A stretch of DNA of 64,000 nucleotides from Pseudomonas costantinii (lineage in GTDB: Bacteria; Pseudomonadota; Gammaproteobacteria; Pseudomonadales; Pseudomonadaceae): the NCBI RefSeq assembly GCF_001870435.1, contig NZ_MDDR01000034.1:620001-684000 (forward strand), given 5' to 3'. The notes below the pieces were generated by a model, which saw nothing but the letters and a program-made list of their open reading frames with translations, had not been told where the DNA came from and made no database searches. Position numbers and translations under genes: made by a program. Shown one piece after another: positions 1-8,471 of the stretch (position 1 is its first letter; each line of letters begins with the position of its first letter).

Positions 1-1
1 C

Positions 2-94
2 GTCAGCACCACGCTGGTGTCAGGCCACCTGGCGTGGCACAACGGCCAAGTGGTCGACAGTTGTCAGGGCTTGCCCCTGCATTTTTTGCGTTAA
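2..94 (+). CDS. 3' end of an amidohydrolase (dihydroorotase-like), partial
   Basis: An open frame enters from the left edge and ends at a TAA at 92-94. Its last 30 residues run from VSTTLVSGHLAWHNGQ to a final LHFLR. A 'V.G.LAWH.GQVVD' tail followed by a short hydrophobic end is what I remember at the C-terminus of dihydroorotase and related metal-dependent amidohydrolases. The catalytic part lies outside the window, so the exact enzyme cannot be settled. The stop overlaps the stop of the convergent DUF3617 gene by two bases. Confidence 0.5.
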   Translation, partial: VSTTLVSGHLAWHNGQVVDSCQGLPLHFLR

Positions 95-612
95 GCGCGG
101 GGTTTGACGGTGCCGCAGTCGTTGCCCAGCCACTGGGCATGGCTGTCCAGACTGCCCTTCTGCTGGATGCCGGTGGCATTGAAAGTACCGTTGACGGTGG
201 TGGTGAACTCTTTCTGGCTCTGGAAGGTCGCCACGCCGGTGCCTTGGGCTTTCGGACAGCTGAAGCGGAATTTCCACTGGTTGCCGGTCTTGTCGGTGAC
301 CTCCTGTTTGCAGCCCGATTGAGGGTCGGTCAGGGGGATCGAGTCAGAGGCGACCTGGGCCGGGGTGAGGCATACCTGCACGCCTTTTCCGCCCATGGTG
401 ATGCCCTGTTTTTCCAGCATCGCACGCTGCTCAGGGGTCATCTGTTGCTTGAGCTGGCCGAGGATCAGCGAAAGGTCCGGCAGGTCTTGGTTATCGACTT
501 TCATATTGCTGGTGGTCAATTCCCACAAGCCCGGCGCCAGCATCTGCGCCTGAGCCGCCACGGGCAGCGACAATCCAACAACCATGGCCAAACCTAGCAG
601 ACGAGCATTCAT
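91..612 (-). CDS. DUF3617 domain secreted protein
   Basis: A 173-residue protein. Residues 1-22 form a clear Sec signal peptide (hydrophobic LLGLAMVVGLSLPVAA, then AQA), so the mature protein should be periplasmic. The start of the mature part, APGLWELT, followed by a central region with MTPEQRAMLEKQG, is characteristic of the DUF3617 family, whose function is unknown. Three cysteines are visible in the mature part (VCLTPAQ, SGCKQE, FSCPKAQ) and a fourth near the end (NDCGTV), which would allow two disulfides. It is a single gene, convergent with the amidohydrolase end and divergent from cls. Confidence 0.8.
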   Translation of the reverse strand: MNARLLGLAMVVGLSLPVAAQAQMLAPGLWELTTSNMKVDNQDLPDLSLILGQLKQQMTPEQRAMLEKQGITMGGKGVQVCLTPAQVASDSIPLTDPQSGCKQEVTDKTGNQWKFRFSCPKAQGTGVATFQSQKEFTTTVNGTFNATGIQQKGSLDSHAQWLGNDCGTVKPRA

Positions 613-742
613 CGGGTAACTCCTGGGTAATTGTGGGCGTTAGACGCCGCAAAGCCGCCAGTGTTGCACGGCAAATAAAATAGCGACATTCGCAGCCGTT
701 CATGGTCTGTTAGGCATTGGATTGTTTGGAGTTACGTCGTTC

Positions 743-2182
743 ATGGATTTTTTTGGCCCACACCTGCTCGTCTACTTCATTGCCACGCTGCACTTGCTCG
801 GAACCCTCGCCGCGATCCACGCGGTGCTGACCGTCCGGACTGCCCAGGGCTCAATCGCTTGGGCCTTGTCGCTGATGTTCATGCCTTACCTGACGCTGAT
901 TCCCTACCTGATCTTCGGCCGTAGCACCTTCGACGCCTACATCCAGGCCCGACGCCAGGCCAACCAGGAAATGCACACCGCCATCACTGAGCTCAACTGG
1001 CGCCCGTGGGTCGAAGAAGCCCTCGCCGCGCGCAACTCCAGCGCCTACGCCTCCCTGCGCGCCATGCCCAGACTGGGCCGCATGCCGTGCCTGGCAAACA
1101 ATGAAGTGCGCTTGTTGATCAACGGCGATGCCACGTTCAGCGCGATCTTCGACGCCATTCGCAACGCCAAAACCGCCGTGCTGTTCCAGTTTTTCATCAT
1201 TCATGACGATGAACTCGGCCGCCAGTTGCATGCGCTGCTCAAGGAAAAAGCCGCCGAAGGCGTAGATATTTACGTGCTGTATGACCGTATCGGCAGCCAC
1301 GCTCTGCCCCATCGCTACGCGCAATCACTGCGTGACGCCGGGGTGCAAGTCAAAGCATTCGCCACCCGTAGCGGCTGGCTCAATCGCTTCCAGGTCAACT
1401 TCCGTAATCACCGCAAGATCGTGGTGGTGGACGGCATTACCGGGTTTGTCGGCGGGCACAACGTCGGTGATGAATACCTGGGTAAAAAGCCGCCATTGGC
1501 GCCGTGGCGCGATACCCACGTGCAAGTCACCGGCCCGGTTGTGGCCTGCCTGCAGGAGTCGTTTGCCGAAGACTGGTTCTGGGCCGCGCGCGAGTTGCCA
1601 CCCCTGATCCTGCCGGACGCCTACCCCGAGGATGGCGTGCTTTGCCAATTGCTCGCCAGCGGCCCGGCCGACCCGTATGAAACCTGCTCGCTGTTTTTCG
1701 TCGAAGCCATCCACGCAGCGACCGAGCGAGTGTGGATCACCAGCCCGTATTTCATCCCCGATGAAGCGGTGTTCTCCGCCCTGCGCCTGGCGGTGCTGCG
1801 CGGTGTCGACGTGCGCCTGCTGCTGCCCTCGCGCCCCGACCACCGCATCGTCTACGCCGCCTCCAGCCTTTACGCGATCGAAGCCGTGCGCGCCGGTGTT
1901 CGGGTGTTCCGCTATAAGCCAGGTTTCCTGCATCAGAAGGTCGTACTGGTGGACAGCGAAATCAGCGCCATTGGCAGTGCAAACATGGACAACCGTTCGT
2001 TCCGGCTGAATTTCGAGGTGATGTTACTGACGGTGGATCAGGCCTTCGCCAGTGAAGTGGAGCAGATGCTGCTGGATGACTTCGCCCTGGCCCATGAAGT
2101 CAGCCAGGAAGAAAGCCGCGAGACCCGCCGCCTGCAACAACTGGGCATGCGGGTCGCGCGCTTGATCTCACCGATTCTCTAA
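743..2182 (+). CDS. cls: Cardiolipin synthase (phospholipase D family)
   Basis: Condenses two phosphatidylglycerols to cardiolipin and glycerol at the inner membrane. Two N-terminal membrane segments (about residues 5-27 and 38-58) precede two phospholipase D catalytic motifs: HRKIVVVDG around His223 and HQKVVLVDS around His397, each followed by the usual glycine and asparagine (GGHNVGDEY; GSANMDNRS). The length of 479 residues is normal for ClsA. I start it at the ATG at 743 because homologues begin MD-F/Y with a membrane segment. An in-frame start at 722 would add seven residues. It stands alone, and its stop is 40 bp from the convergent cfa stop. Confidence 0.93.
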   Translation: MDFFGPHLLVYFIATLHLLGTLAAIHAVLTVRTAQGSIAWALSLMFMPYLTLIPYLIFGRSTFDAYIQARRQANQEMHTAITELNWRPWVEEALAARNSSAYASLRAMPRLGRMPCLANNEVRLLINGDATFSAIFDAIRNAKTAVLFQFFIIHDDELGRQLHALLKEKAAEGVDIYVLYDRIGSHALPHRYAQSLRDAGVQVKAFATRSGWLNRFQVNFRNHRKIVVVDGITGFVGGHNVGDEYLGKKPPLAPWRDTHVQVTGPVVACLQESFAEDWFWAARELPPLILPDAYPEDGVLCQLLASGPADPYETCSLFFVEAIHAATERVWITSPYFIPDEAVFSALRLAVLRGVDVRLLLPSRPDHRIVYAASSLYAIEAVRAGVRVFRYKPGFLHQKVVLVDSEISAIGSANMDNRSFRLNFEVMLLTVDQAFASEVEQMLLDDFALAHEVSQEESRETRRLQQLGMRVARLISPIL

Positions 2183-2222
2183 CAGCCAGCTCCCACAGTT
2201 TTAGATCTTCGGTGCTCCTGAA

Positions 2223-3404
2223 TCAGCGATAGATATCCTCCCGCGTCCACGGCAGTTCATGGCTGCCATCAGCGTGGGGTTTTACCGCCAGGATCTGGTG
2301 CAGGTTGATCCAGCCCCGCGCAAACGCATAGGCGCAACCGGCCAGGTACAGCCGCCAAATGCGTAACGCTTGCTCCGGTACCATCTTCGCTGCCGCTTCC
2401 AGGTTGTCTTCCAGCCGCTCGCTCCAATGATCCAGGGTGCGCGCGTAGTGCAGGCGCAGGCTTTCGACGTCGACCACTTCCAGCCCGACTTCACTGAGCT
2501 CGGCAGTCATCATCGCCAGGTGCGGCAGTTCGCCGTTGGGAAACACGTAACGTTCAATGAACTCACCCGCGCCGCGGCCGACGGGGCGGCCATCAGTGTG
2601 CTTGGCAGTAATCCCGTGGTTCATCACCAGGCCGCCTTCGCGCACCGCCCCAAACAGGGTCTTGCTGTACTCCGCCAGGTTGGCGTGGCCGACGTGTTCA
2701 AACATACCCACGCTCACCACTTTGTCGAAACGGCCGTCCTGAGGAAGGTCGCGATAGTCGAGCAACTGCAAATCCACCAGGTCTTCCAGGCCCTCGGCTT
2801 TCACCCGTTCCCGGGCCAGCGCCAATTGCTCCTTGCTCAGGGTGATGCCAAACACCTTGACCCCAAACTCCCGCGCCGCAAAACGCGCCAGCCCGCCCCA
2901 ACCACAGCCTACATCGAGCAAATACTCCCCCGACTGCAACCGCAATTTGCGGCACAGGTGGCGGAATTTGTCTTGTTGGGCCTGGTCGATGGATTCGCTG
3001 CCGGTTTCGAAATAACCGCAGGAATACGCCATGTCCTGATCCAGCCATAGCTGGTAGAACTCGTTGGACAGGTCGTAATGGTAAGAAATGGCCGCTGCGT
3101 CAGTCGCCTTGTCGTGGATCGAACGCACGGGATGCGTGTCCTCGTCGTCGACCAGGGCGTTACTCAACTCATCACACACTCGGATCACTTCAGCGATGGA
3201 GCCTTCCAGCTCCAATTTGCCCTCGATAAAGGCTTCGCCTAGCGAATTAAGCGTGGGATGGGTCAGTTGGCTGACAATCGTGGGGTCCTTCACCACGATG
3301 GTCACACTGGGCTCGGGGCCCAAGTTGAATTCATGGCCGTCCCAGAGTCGAAGACGCAGCGGTAGCTGAAGATTCTGTAAGGCCGGTGGAAGTTGCGCGA
3401 GCAT
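2223..3404 (-). CDS. cfa: Cyclopropane-fatty-acyl-phospholipid synthase
   Basis: Adds a methylene group from S-adenosylmethionine to double bonds of membrane phospholipid acyl chains. At 393 residues it matches the family length. The SAM-binding loop LLDVGCGWGGLARFAA lies around residues 160-175, and the substrate region AISYHYDLSNEFYQLWLDQ before it is the typical YHYD entry of CFA synthases. The N-terminal 130 residues form the less conserved lipid-binding domain. It is a single gene on the minus strand. Pseudomonads often carry more than one paralogue, so it may be one of several. Confidence 0.93.
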   Translation of the reverse strand: MLAQLPPALQNLQLPLRLRLWDGHEFNLGPEPSVTIVVKDPTIVSQLTHPTLNSLGEAFIEGKLELEGSIAEVIRVCDELSNALVDDEDTHPVRSIHDKATDAAAISYHYDLSNEFYQLWLDQDMAYSCGYFETGSESIDQAQQDKFRHLCRKLRLQSGEYLLDVGCGWGGLARFAAREFGVKVFGITLSKEQLALARERVKAEGLEDLVDLQLLDYRDLPQDGRFDKVVSVGMFEHVGHANLAEYSKTLFGAVREGGLVMNHGITAKHTDGRPVGRGAGEFIERYVFPNGELPHLAMMTAELSEVGLEVVDVESLRLHYARTLDHWSERLEDNLEAAAKMVPEQALRIWRLYLAGCAYAFARGWINLHQILAVKPHADGSHELPWTREDIYR

Positions 3405-3491
3405 GAGTAGTCCCCCCTTGTTTCAGACGTCTGGAATGAGGGTAGACCATCTGAAGACAAAGTAGGGGGCTATCGATTTGATAGCGGCCTT

Positions 3492-4280
3492 CTATGGGAC
3501 TCGGCGCTCGAGCAAACCGTCCTGGATCCACTGTTTGAGCCACGTAACCGCTTGCAGGGGGGCACCCTCTCCATAAGTGACTGCCAGTTGCGCGCACAGT
3601 TCTGAAAAACTCCAGCCGGTGGTCACCATGCCTGCCAAGGCGCAGGCTTGCGCAGGTTCCAGACTACGGTAATGGCACACGTTCTGGTGTCGCCACACCA
3701 AGCAAATCTGCGCCAACTCCAAGGCGTGGCTGTCGGGGAAGTCCGACTCATCCTTGCTGGCACGCCAAATCGCGACCGTATTGAAGTGGCAAAGCATCTG
3801 CTGCACCGAGGGTGCCAGGGTGACCTGCAACCCCGGCCAGTCTTCGGGGGGCAGTTGCGCCATATCATTCAGGGTCAGTGGTTCACCCTGCAGCGCATCG
3901 AATGCCAAGGTAAAAGCCCACTCCAAACGCGCCAGCTCAGCCAACGGCGCGCTCTGTTCAGCCACCAGATGCTCAACGATAAACGCCGCAAACCGCTCGC
4001 CCAACCAGCGCAGGCTGTAATGGGTCGACGGGTAGCGCCGAACGTAAGCCTCGGTCAGCAACGCAAATTCATCATCCCCCAGCCAATACCAGATAGCGCC
4101 GAAGTCATGGCGCAACACTTCCTGCAATCGCGACACGTAGGCGTTGTGGTAAATCGCCAGGCCCGTGTCCACATCCAGCGTCGGACCGCCCAATAAGGTG
4201 GCGGCGAAGCCACTCTCAGCCACAGAGGTTTCGGATAACAGATGCTGCTCAAAGGCCAACTGCCAATCGGTCAGGCGCAT
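3492..4280 (-). CDS. BufC-like DUF2063 protein
   Basis: A 262-residue protein with the N-terminal DUF2063 domain (start RLTDWQLAFEQHLL; then GLAIYHNAYVSRLQEVL). The family was once called a putative DNA-binding domain and is now known as the partner subunit of DUF692 metallo-oxidases in methanobactin- and bufferin-type RiPP pathways, where it presents the precursor peptide. Its start overlaps the end of the DUF692 gene by ten bases, so the two are translationally coupled. The C-terminal half (about residues 180-262) is less conserved and could form the second domain seen in longer family members. Confidence 0.82.
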   Translation of the reverse strand: MRLTDWQLAFEQHLLSETSVAESGFAATLLGGPTLDVDTGLAIYHNAYVSRLQEVLRHDFGAIWYWLGDDEFALLTEAYVRRYPSTHYSLRWLGERFAAFIVEHLVAEQSAPLAELARLEWAFTLAFDALQGEPLTLNDMAQLPPEDWPGLQVTLAPSVQQMLCHFNTVAIWRASKDESDFPDSHALELAQICLVWRHQNVCHYRSLEPAQACALAGMVTTGWSFSELCAQLAVTYGEGAPLQAVTWLKQWIQDGLLERRVP

Positions 4281-5116
4281 AGCGATCTCCTGGCCAACGC
4301 GGCAGCACCCAGTTCACGGGCCTTGCTCAACTCGGTGAGCAGTTCTTCGAACGGCGGGAAATGGTCATCGCGCTCCAACAGCGTCGACACCGGGCCCAAG
4401 TGCTCAAGCGTCTGTTGATACAGCGCCCACACGGGGTCGCACACCGGATGGTCATGGGTGTCGACCACGTAGTCGCCGTAGTCCATATGCCCCGCCAGAT
4501 GCAGTTGGCGAATGCTTTGCGGCGGCAGGTTGCGGATAAACGTCCAGGCGTCGAACCCATGGTTGCGGGAGCTGACATACACATTGTTAACGTCCAGCAG
4601 CAGTTGGCACCCCGTGAGGTGGGCCAGGGCATTGAGGAATTCCCACTCGGTGAATTCATCCGCCTTGGAACGCACATAGCTGGAGACATTTTCCAGTACC
4701 AGCGGGCGCTGCAACACGTCCTGCACTTGGCGAACGCGGCCAGCCACGTGGTAGAGGCTTTCTTCGGTGTAAGGCAGGGGCAGCAGGTCATGCAACTGGT
4801 GGGCGTTGCCGCGGCTCCAGCACAGATGATCAGAGATCCACGCGGGCTGAATACGCTCAGCGAGCTGTTTGATGTTTTTCAGGTAATCAGTATCGAGGGC
4901 ATGGGGCCCACCGATGGACAGGGACACACCGTGCATCACCAGGGGATAGCGCTCGGCTATCGCGTCCAGGTAGTACAAGGCTTTACCGCCCTGCACCAGA
5001 TAATTCTCGGAGATCACTTCGAACCAATCCACAGCTGGGGATTGTTCAAGGATCTGCTGGTAGTACTCACTGCGTAAACCCAGGCCGTAACCCAGACTTG
5101 GAAGGGAAGCGGACAT
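4271..5116 (-). CDS. BufB-like DUF692 multinuclear iron oxidase
   Basis: A 281-residue DUF692 protein with a TIM-barrel fold related to MbnB. Family members use two or three iron ions to modify cysteines of a ribosomal precursor peptide. Visible metal and active-site segments include VDWFEVISENYL, HGVSLSIGG, WISDHLCWS, LVLENVSSYV, LLLDVNNVYV, LHLAGHMDYG and DTHDHPVCDPVWAL, in family order. It lies between the Cys-rich precursor gene (67 bp upstream) and the overlapping DUF2063 gene, the normal bufferin order. The chemistry is inferred from the family. Confidence 0.87.
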   Translation of the reverse strand: MSASLPSLGYGLGLRSEYYQQILEQSPAVDWFEVISENYLVQGGKALYYLDAIAERYPLVMHGVSLSIGGPHALDTDYLKNIKQLAERIQPAWISDHLCWSRGNAHQLHDLLPLPYTEESLYHVAGRVRQVQDVLQRPLVLENVSSYVRSKADEFTEWEFLNALAHLTGCQLLLDVNNVYVSSRNHGFDAWTFIRNLPPQSIRQLHLAGHMDYGDYVVDTHDHPVCDPVWALYQQTLEHLGPVSTLLERDDHFPPFEELLTELSKARELGAAALARRSLCA

Positions 5117-5182
5117 CAGACACTCCAGGGCAAAGTGTCCGCAGCGGTGGGGGCAACCGCTGCGGGTGCACTCGGTTGCCGG

Positions 5183-5437
5183 TTACTCGCCGACTTTGCC
5201 GCCAGCCTTGGTGCAAGCATCAGCACTGGCCTGGACTTTGAAGCCTTGGCCTTTGCAAGAACCCTGACCTTTGCAGGCGTGGTCTTTGGTTTTGCAATCG
5301 TTCTGGCCTTTGCAGGCGTTGATGCCGTAGCAGTGCACAGCGGTGTCAGCGGCTTGAGCCTGAGTGACTACACCAGCAAACATGGTAGCGGCGGCCATTG
5401 CGAGGGCGGCACCAGCAGCAGCGGATTTGAAGTTCAT
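5183..5437 (-). CDS. BufA-like (DUF2282-type) Cys-rich RiPP precursor
   Basis: An 84-residue protein from the ATG at 5437. An alanine-rich Sec signal peptide (FKSAAAGAALAMAAATMFAG, ending AQA) precedes a small core with six cysteines spaced as HCYG, ACKG, NDCKT, ACKGQG, SCKGQG and DACT. This matches the bufferin precursor layout: a signal peptide kept on the peptide and a Cys core modified by the DUF692/DUF2063 pair encoded just downstream. Known bufferins bind copper in the periplasm. The metal here is not proven, though the gene also follows a metal-pumping ATPase. A longer in-frame start at 5497 would put 20 polar residues before the signal peptide and is unlikely. Confidence 0.8.
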   Translation of the reverse strand: MNFKSAAAGAALAMAAATMFAGVVTQAQAADTAVHCYGINACKGQNDCKTKDHACKGQGSCKGQGFKVQASADACTKAGGKVGE

Positions 5438-5553
5438 TTTTTGTATCCTCATGATCGGTTGTGGAGTCGGTCCAAACGGATTGTTCAGTCTCGACATACC
5501 ACTAGAGTGAGGCCCCTCATCGGCGTTACAGCCGTGTGCAAATATTTCTGAAA

Positions 5554-7440
5554 TTATTCTTCAAGCTTCAAAAGCGGCTCCTGGAAGCGTAGCAAACGCC
5601 CGGCGTTACCCAGTACCAGCAAGGTGCTGAGGTTATGCAGTACCGCCGCAATCATTGCGCCTGCCGCGCCCAACCAGCCAAAAGCGGCGAACACGACGAT
5701 GGCCAACGTCCAGCCCAAGCCGATGATCACGTTGACCTGTAGCGTGTGGCGGCACTGACGGCTCAAGCGCACACACGTACCCAGGCGCCGCAAATCACTG
5801 CCAATCAACACCACATCCGCCGACGCCAGAGCGATATCCGCCCCGCCCGCGCCCATCGCCACGCCGACCACACCGGCTTTTAGCGCCAGGGAGTCGTTAA
5901 TGCCGTCGCCCACCACCATTGGCCTAAAGCCGCTGCCAATTTCCCCCAGCACACGGTTGAGCTTGTCTTCCGGCAGTGCCTGCGCTTCGACATCGCTGAT
6001 GCCCACGTCCAAGGCCAGACTGTCAGCCACGCTTTGACGGTCGCCCGTGAGCAGCAGTTGGCGACCCAGGCCCAAATCCCGCAGCTCTTGCAGCGCCTGA
6101 CGCGCCTCCGGCTTGACGCTGTCGGCCAGCAACAACCAGGCGAGGAACTGCCCACCCAGCGCCAACCCGGCAATCGGGCCGTCGTGATTAGGGACGGCAG
6201 TGGTCACGATACCCAGTTGCTCGAACAACTCCGGACGCCCCAACGCCGCTTCGCCCTGCTCGGTCTGCGCAACCACGCCAAGGCCTTGGCGTTCGCGGAT
6301 GTCGGTGAGCACCAGCAGTTGCTCCTGCGTTGCCAGCCCTGCCAGCGCACGGCTGACCGGGTGACTGCTCGCCGAACCCAAGCTGGCTGCAAGGTTCAAC
6401 AACACCTGCCGATCCGGCGCGCTGGTCTCGATGGATTGCAGGCGCAAGGTGCCAAAGGTCAGGGTGCCAGTCTTGTCGACCACCAATGACGTCAGGTCCG
6501 CCAATTCCTCCAGGAACGCCGAGCTGCGAATCAAAATTCCATGGCGCGCCGCCACGGCGATCCCGGCAATCGCCGTAGCCGGCGCCGACAGCACCAAGGC
6601 ACATGGGCACGCCGCCACCAGCACAGCCAACATCGCCTGCGCATCGTTGGTCACAAACCAGGTCACCGCCGCCAGCAGCAACACCAACACCATATAGCTG
6701 CCGGCATACCGCTCCAGCAGCCGTGTGATCGGCGGCTTGGAGCGTTCGGCGTTCTGCATCAGCGCGATGACTTTGCCCAGGGTCGATTCATTACCGGTGC
6801 GGGTTACTTCGAGGCGCAGCAAGCCGTCGAGATTGATCGCCCCGCCAAATACTTGCACGCCAACGCTGGCTTCCAATGGCACCGACTCACCGGTGATCGG
6901 CGCCGTGTCCAGGCTCGCCTGACCGGAAAGCACCACGCCATCGGCGGGCACCCGGTCACCGGCGCGCACTTCGACGATATCGCCGGTGTTCAGCGTGCCG
7001 TTATCCACTTCGACGATGCTGCCATCAGCCCGCACCAGGCGCGCATGGCTGCGAGTCAATTTGCCCAGGGCGTGGATCGCTTCCTGAGAGCCAATCACGC
7101 TGCGCTCTTCCAGCACATGGCCGAAGATCATGATGATCGGCAGCAATGCAGCGGTCAGCAGATCACCGGTAGCCCATGCCCCAATCATCGCCAGGGCGAT
7201 CAGTTGATCGGTGATGCCGTGCAGGCTCGGGAAACGCAGGCTGTACCAGGCCGAACGCATCACCGGCACGGCCACCAGCAAGGACGCGACGCCAAGCAGT
7301 AATTGGCTGACACCGTTCTGGTCCGGCGCCAACCAACGCCACACCAGGCCCAATACCAGCAAACCCAGCGCCAGCATGGCCAAGGTCAATTGCCGGGCAG
7401 CACTGCGCTGCTCAGCGGAAGTCAGCATGGGCGCGCTCAT
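5554..7440 (-). CDS. Heavy-metal P1B-type ATPase without N-terminal metal-binding domain
   Basis: A 628-residue metal-exporting ATPase of the inner membrane. It has eight predicted membrane helices, the actuator motif PITGESVPLE, the metal-passage motif ACPCALVLSAP, the phosphorylation site DKTGTLTFG, the P1B-specific histidine-proline pair (SSHPVSRA) and the hinge GDGINDSLAL. The last helix carries HNLSTLLVLGNAGRLL, which differs from the usual CopA and ZntA signatures, so the metal cannot be named. There is no N-terminal CxxC or HMA domain. Its start overlaps the end of the upstream SPFH gene by four bases, making it the last gene of a four-gene operon. Confidence 0.88.
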   Translation of the reverse strand: MSAPMLTSAEQRSAARQLTLAMLALGLLVLGLVWRWLAPDQNGVSQLLLGVASLLVAVPVMRSAWYSLRFPSLHGITDQLIALAMIGAWATGDLLTAALLPIIMIFGHVLEERSVIGSQEAIHALGKLTRSHARLVRADGSIVEVDNGTLNTGDIVEVRAGDRVPADGVVLSGQASLDTAPITGESVPLEASVGVQVFGGAINLDGLLRLEVTRTGNESTLGKVIALMQNAERSKPPITRLLERYAGSYMVLVLLLAAVTWFVTNDAQAMLAVLVAACPCALVLSAPATAIAGIAVAARHGILIRSSAFLEELADLTSLVVDKTGTLTFGTLRLQSIETSAPDRQVLLNLAASLGSASSHPVSRALAGLATQEQLLVLTDIRERQGLGVVAQTEQGEAALGRPELFEQLGIVTTAVPNHDGPIAGLALGGQFLAWLLLADSVKPEARQALQELRDLGLGRQLLLTGDRQSVADSLALDVGISDVEAQALPEDKLNRVLGEIGSGFRPMVVGDGINDSLALKAGVVGVAMGAGGADIALASADVVLIGSDLRRLGTCVRLSRQCRHTLQVNVIIGLGWTLAIVVFAAFGWLGAAGAMIAAVLHNLSTLLVLGNAGRLLRFQEPLLKLEE

Positions 7441-8471
7441 TGTTCGGCTCCCTGAATGATCAAGCGGGAGTCGTCTTTAGGATCGACCGTGGTCACGGAA
7501 CCGGCCTGGCCGAGAATCTTCGGCAGACGCTCACGGTACAGGCGCAGCAGCAAGCCGGGGTCTTTGACCTGGGCCAGGCTGGCGACCGTGGCGGTTTGAG
7601 CCTGGGCACTGGCCAGGCGTTCGCTGGCCTGGGCGTGGGCGACTTGCACCAGTCGGTCGGCCTCTTGGGTAGCGGTTTGAGTAACTTTTTCCGCTTCGGT
7701 GCGGGCATTCGCCACCGCTTTATCCGCTTGCTGACTGGCCGTCAGTACCGCATTGAACGCATTCACCGCCGGGCCCGGCAGGCTCGATTGCACATCGACG
7801 CGAGTCACTTCGATGCCCAACCCCAAACCAGTGGAGGCCAACTCCGCCAGGCGTTTGTTGATGCCTTGCACCAAATCCCCACGCAGCCGTTCACGGCGCT
7901 CGGCCGCACCGTTATCGGTGCCGACCAGTTCCGGGCGCGCCACCAGAATCGTGTCCAAGTCCCGCGCTGCCGTCAGCGCCACCGCGCTGCGGGTGACCAG
8001 TCGATCCAAGGCAGGCAACACATGCTCACCCTGCAATACAAAGGCGTAGGGTTCAGTGACCTTGTAGAACACCCGCACATCCAGCTGCACCACCCCGGCG
8101 TCGCCCGTCAGCAGGTAACCAGAACCAGCCAGAGCATCGCTCAAAGGCGCGGCGAAACTGGCCACGCGGTCGGCTTGGGTCGCGGCCTCGGAGCGCAGCA
8201 GGTTCTCGACCCGACGTTCAATCACGCGGTCCGCCGCCGGCAGCAACACCACTTGCTCGAACGGCTGCGGCCACGCCAGCAACAACCCGGCATTCTGAAT
8301 GCGGTCGAGGGCCCCAAAGTGCAACACCACGGCGCGGTTCTGCGGGTCGATCTGCCGCACATTGGAAAATGCCCAGGCCAACGCCGCCAACACGGTCACC
8401 GCGTACAGCGCCAGGAAGGTCAGGCGCCCGGCCTGAATCCACGGGCTGTCCGGAGTGTCACGCATCGTCAT
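7437..8471 (-). CDS. SPFH/HflC-like membrane protein (third of three)
   Basis: A 344-residue protein with one N-terminal membrane segment (about 16-36, LTFLALYAVTVLAALAWAF), then a band-7/SPFH domain beginning QIDPQNRAVVLHFGALDR. It continues into a long Ala/Gln/Glu-rich helix (about 230-305) typical of HflC/HflK and stomatin proteins, and ends in a tail of positively and negatively charged residues. HflK/HflC assemble as a membrane cage that restrains the FtsH protease. Whether this set does so is unknown, as it is distinct from the usual hflX-hflK-hflC locus. ATGA overlaps with both neighbours show tight coupling. Confidence 0.8.
   Translation of the reverse strand: MTMRDTPDSPWIQAGRLTFLALYAVTVLAALAWAFSNVRQIDPQNRAVVLHFGALDRIQNAGLLLAWPQPFEQVVLLPAADRVIERRVENLLRSEAATQADRVASFAAPLSDALAGSGYLLTGDAGVVQLDVRVFYKVTEPYAFVLQGEHVLPALDRLVTRSAVALTAARDLDTILVARPELVGTDNGAAERRERLRGDLVQGINKRLAELASTGLGLGIEVTRVDVQSSLPGPAVNAFNAVLTASQQADKAVANARTEAEKVTQTATQEADRLVQVAHAQASERLASAQAQTATVASLAQVKDPGLLLRLYRERLPKILGQAGSVTTVDPKDDSRLIIQGAEQ

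Noticed and set aside
5183..5497. Start of the Cys-rich precursor at 5497
   Set aside because: It would put 20 polar residues in front of a perfect signal peptide; the ATG at 5437 is far more plausible.
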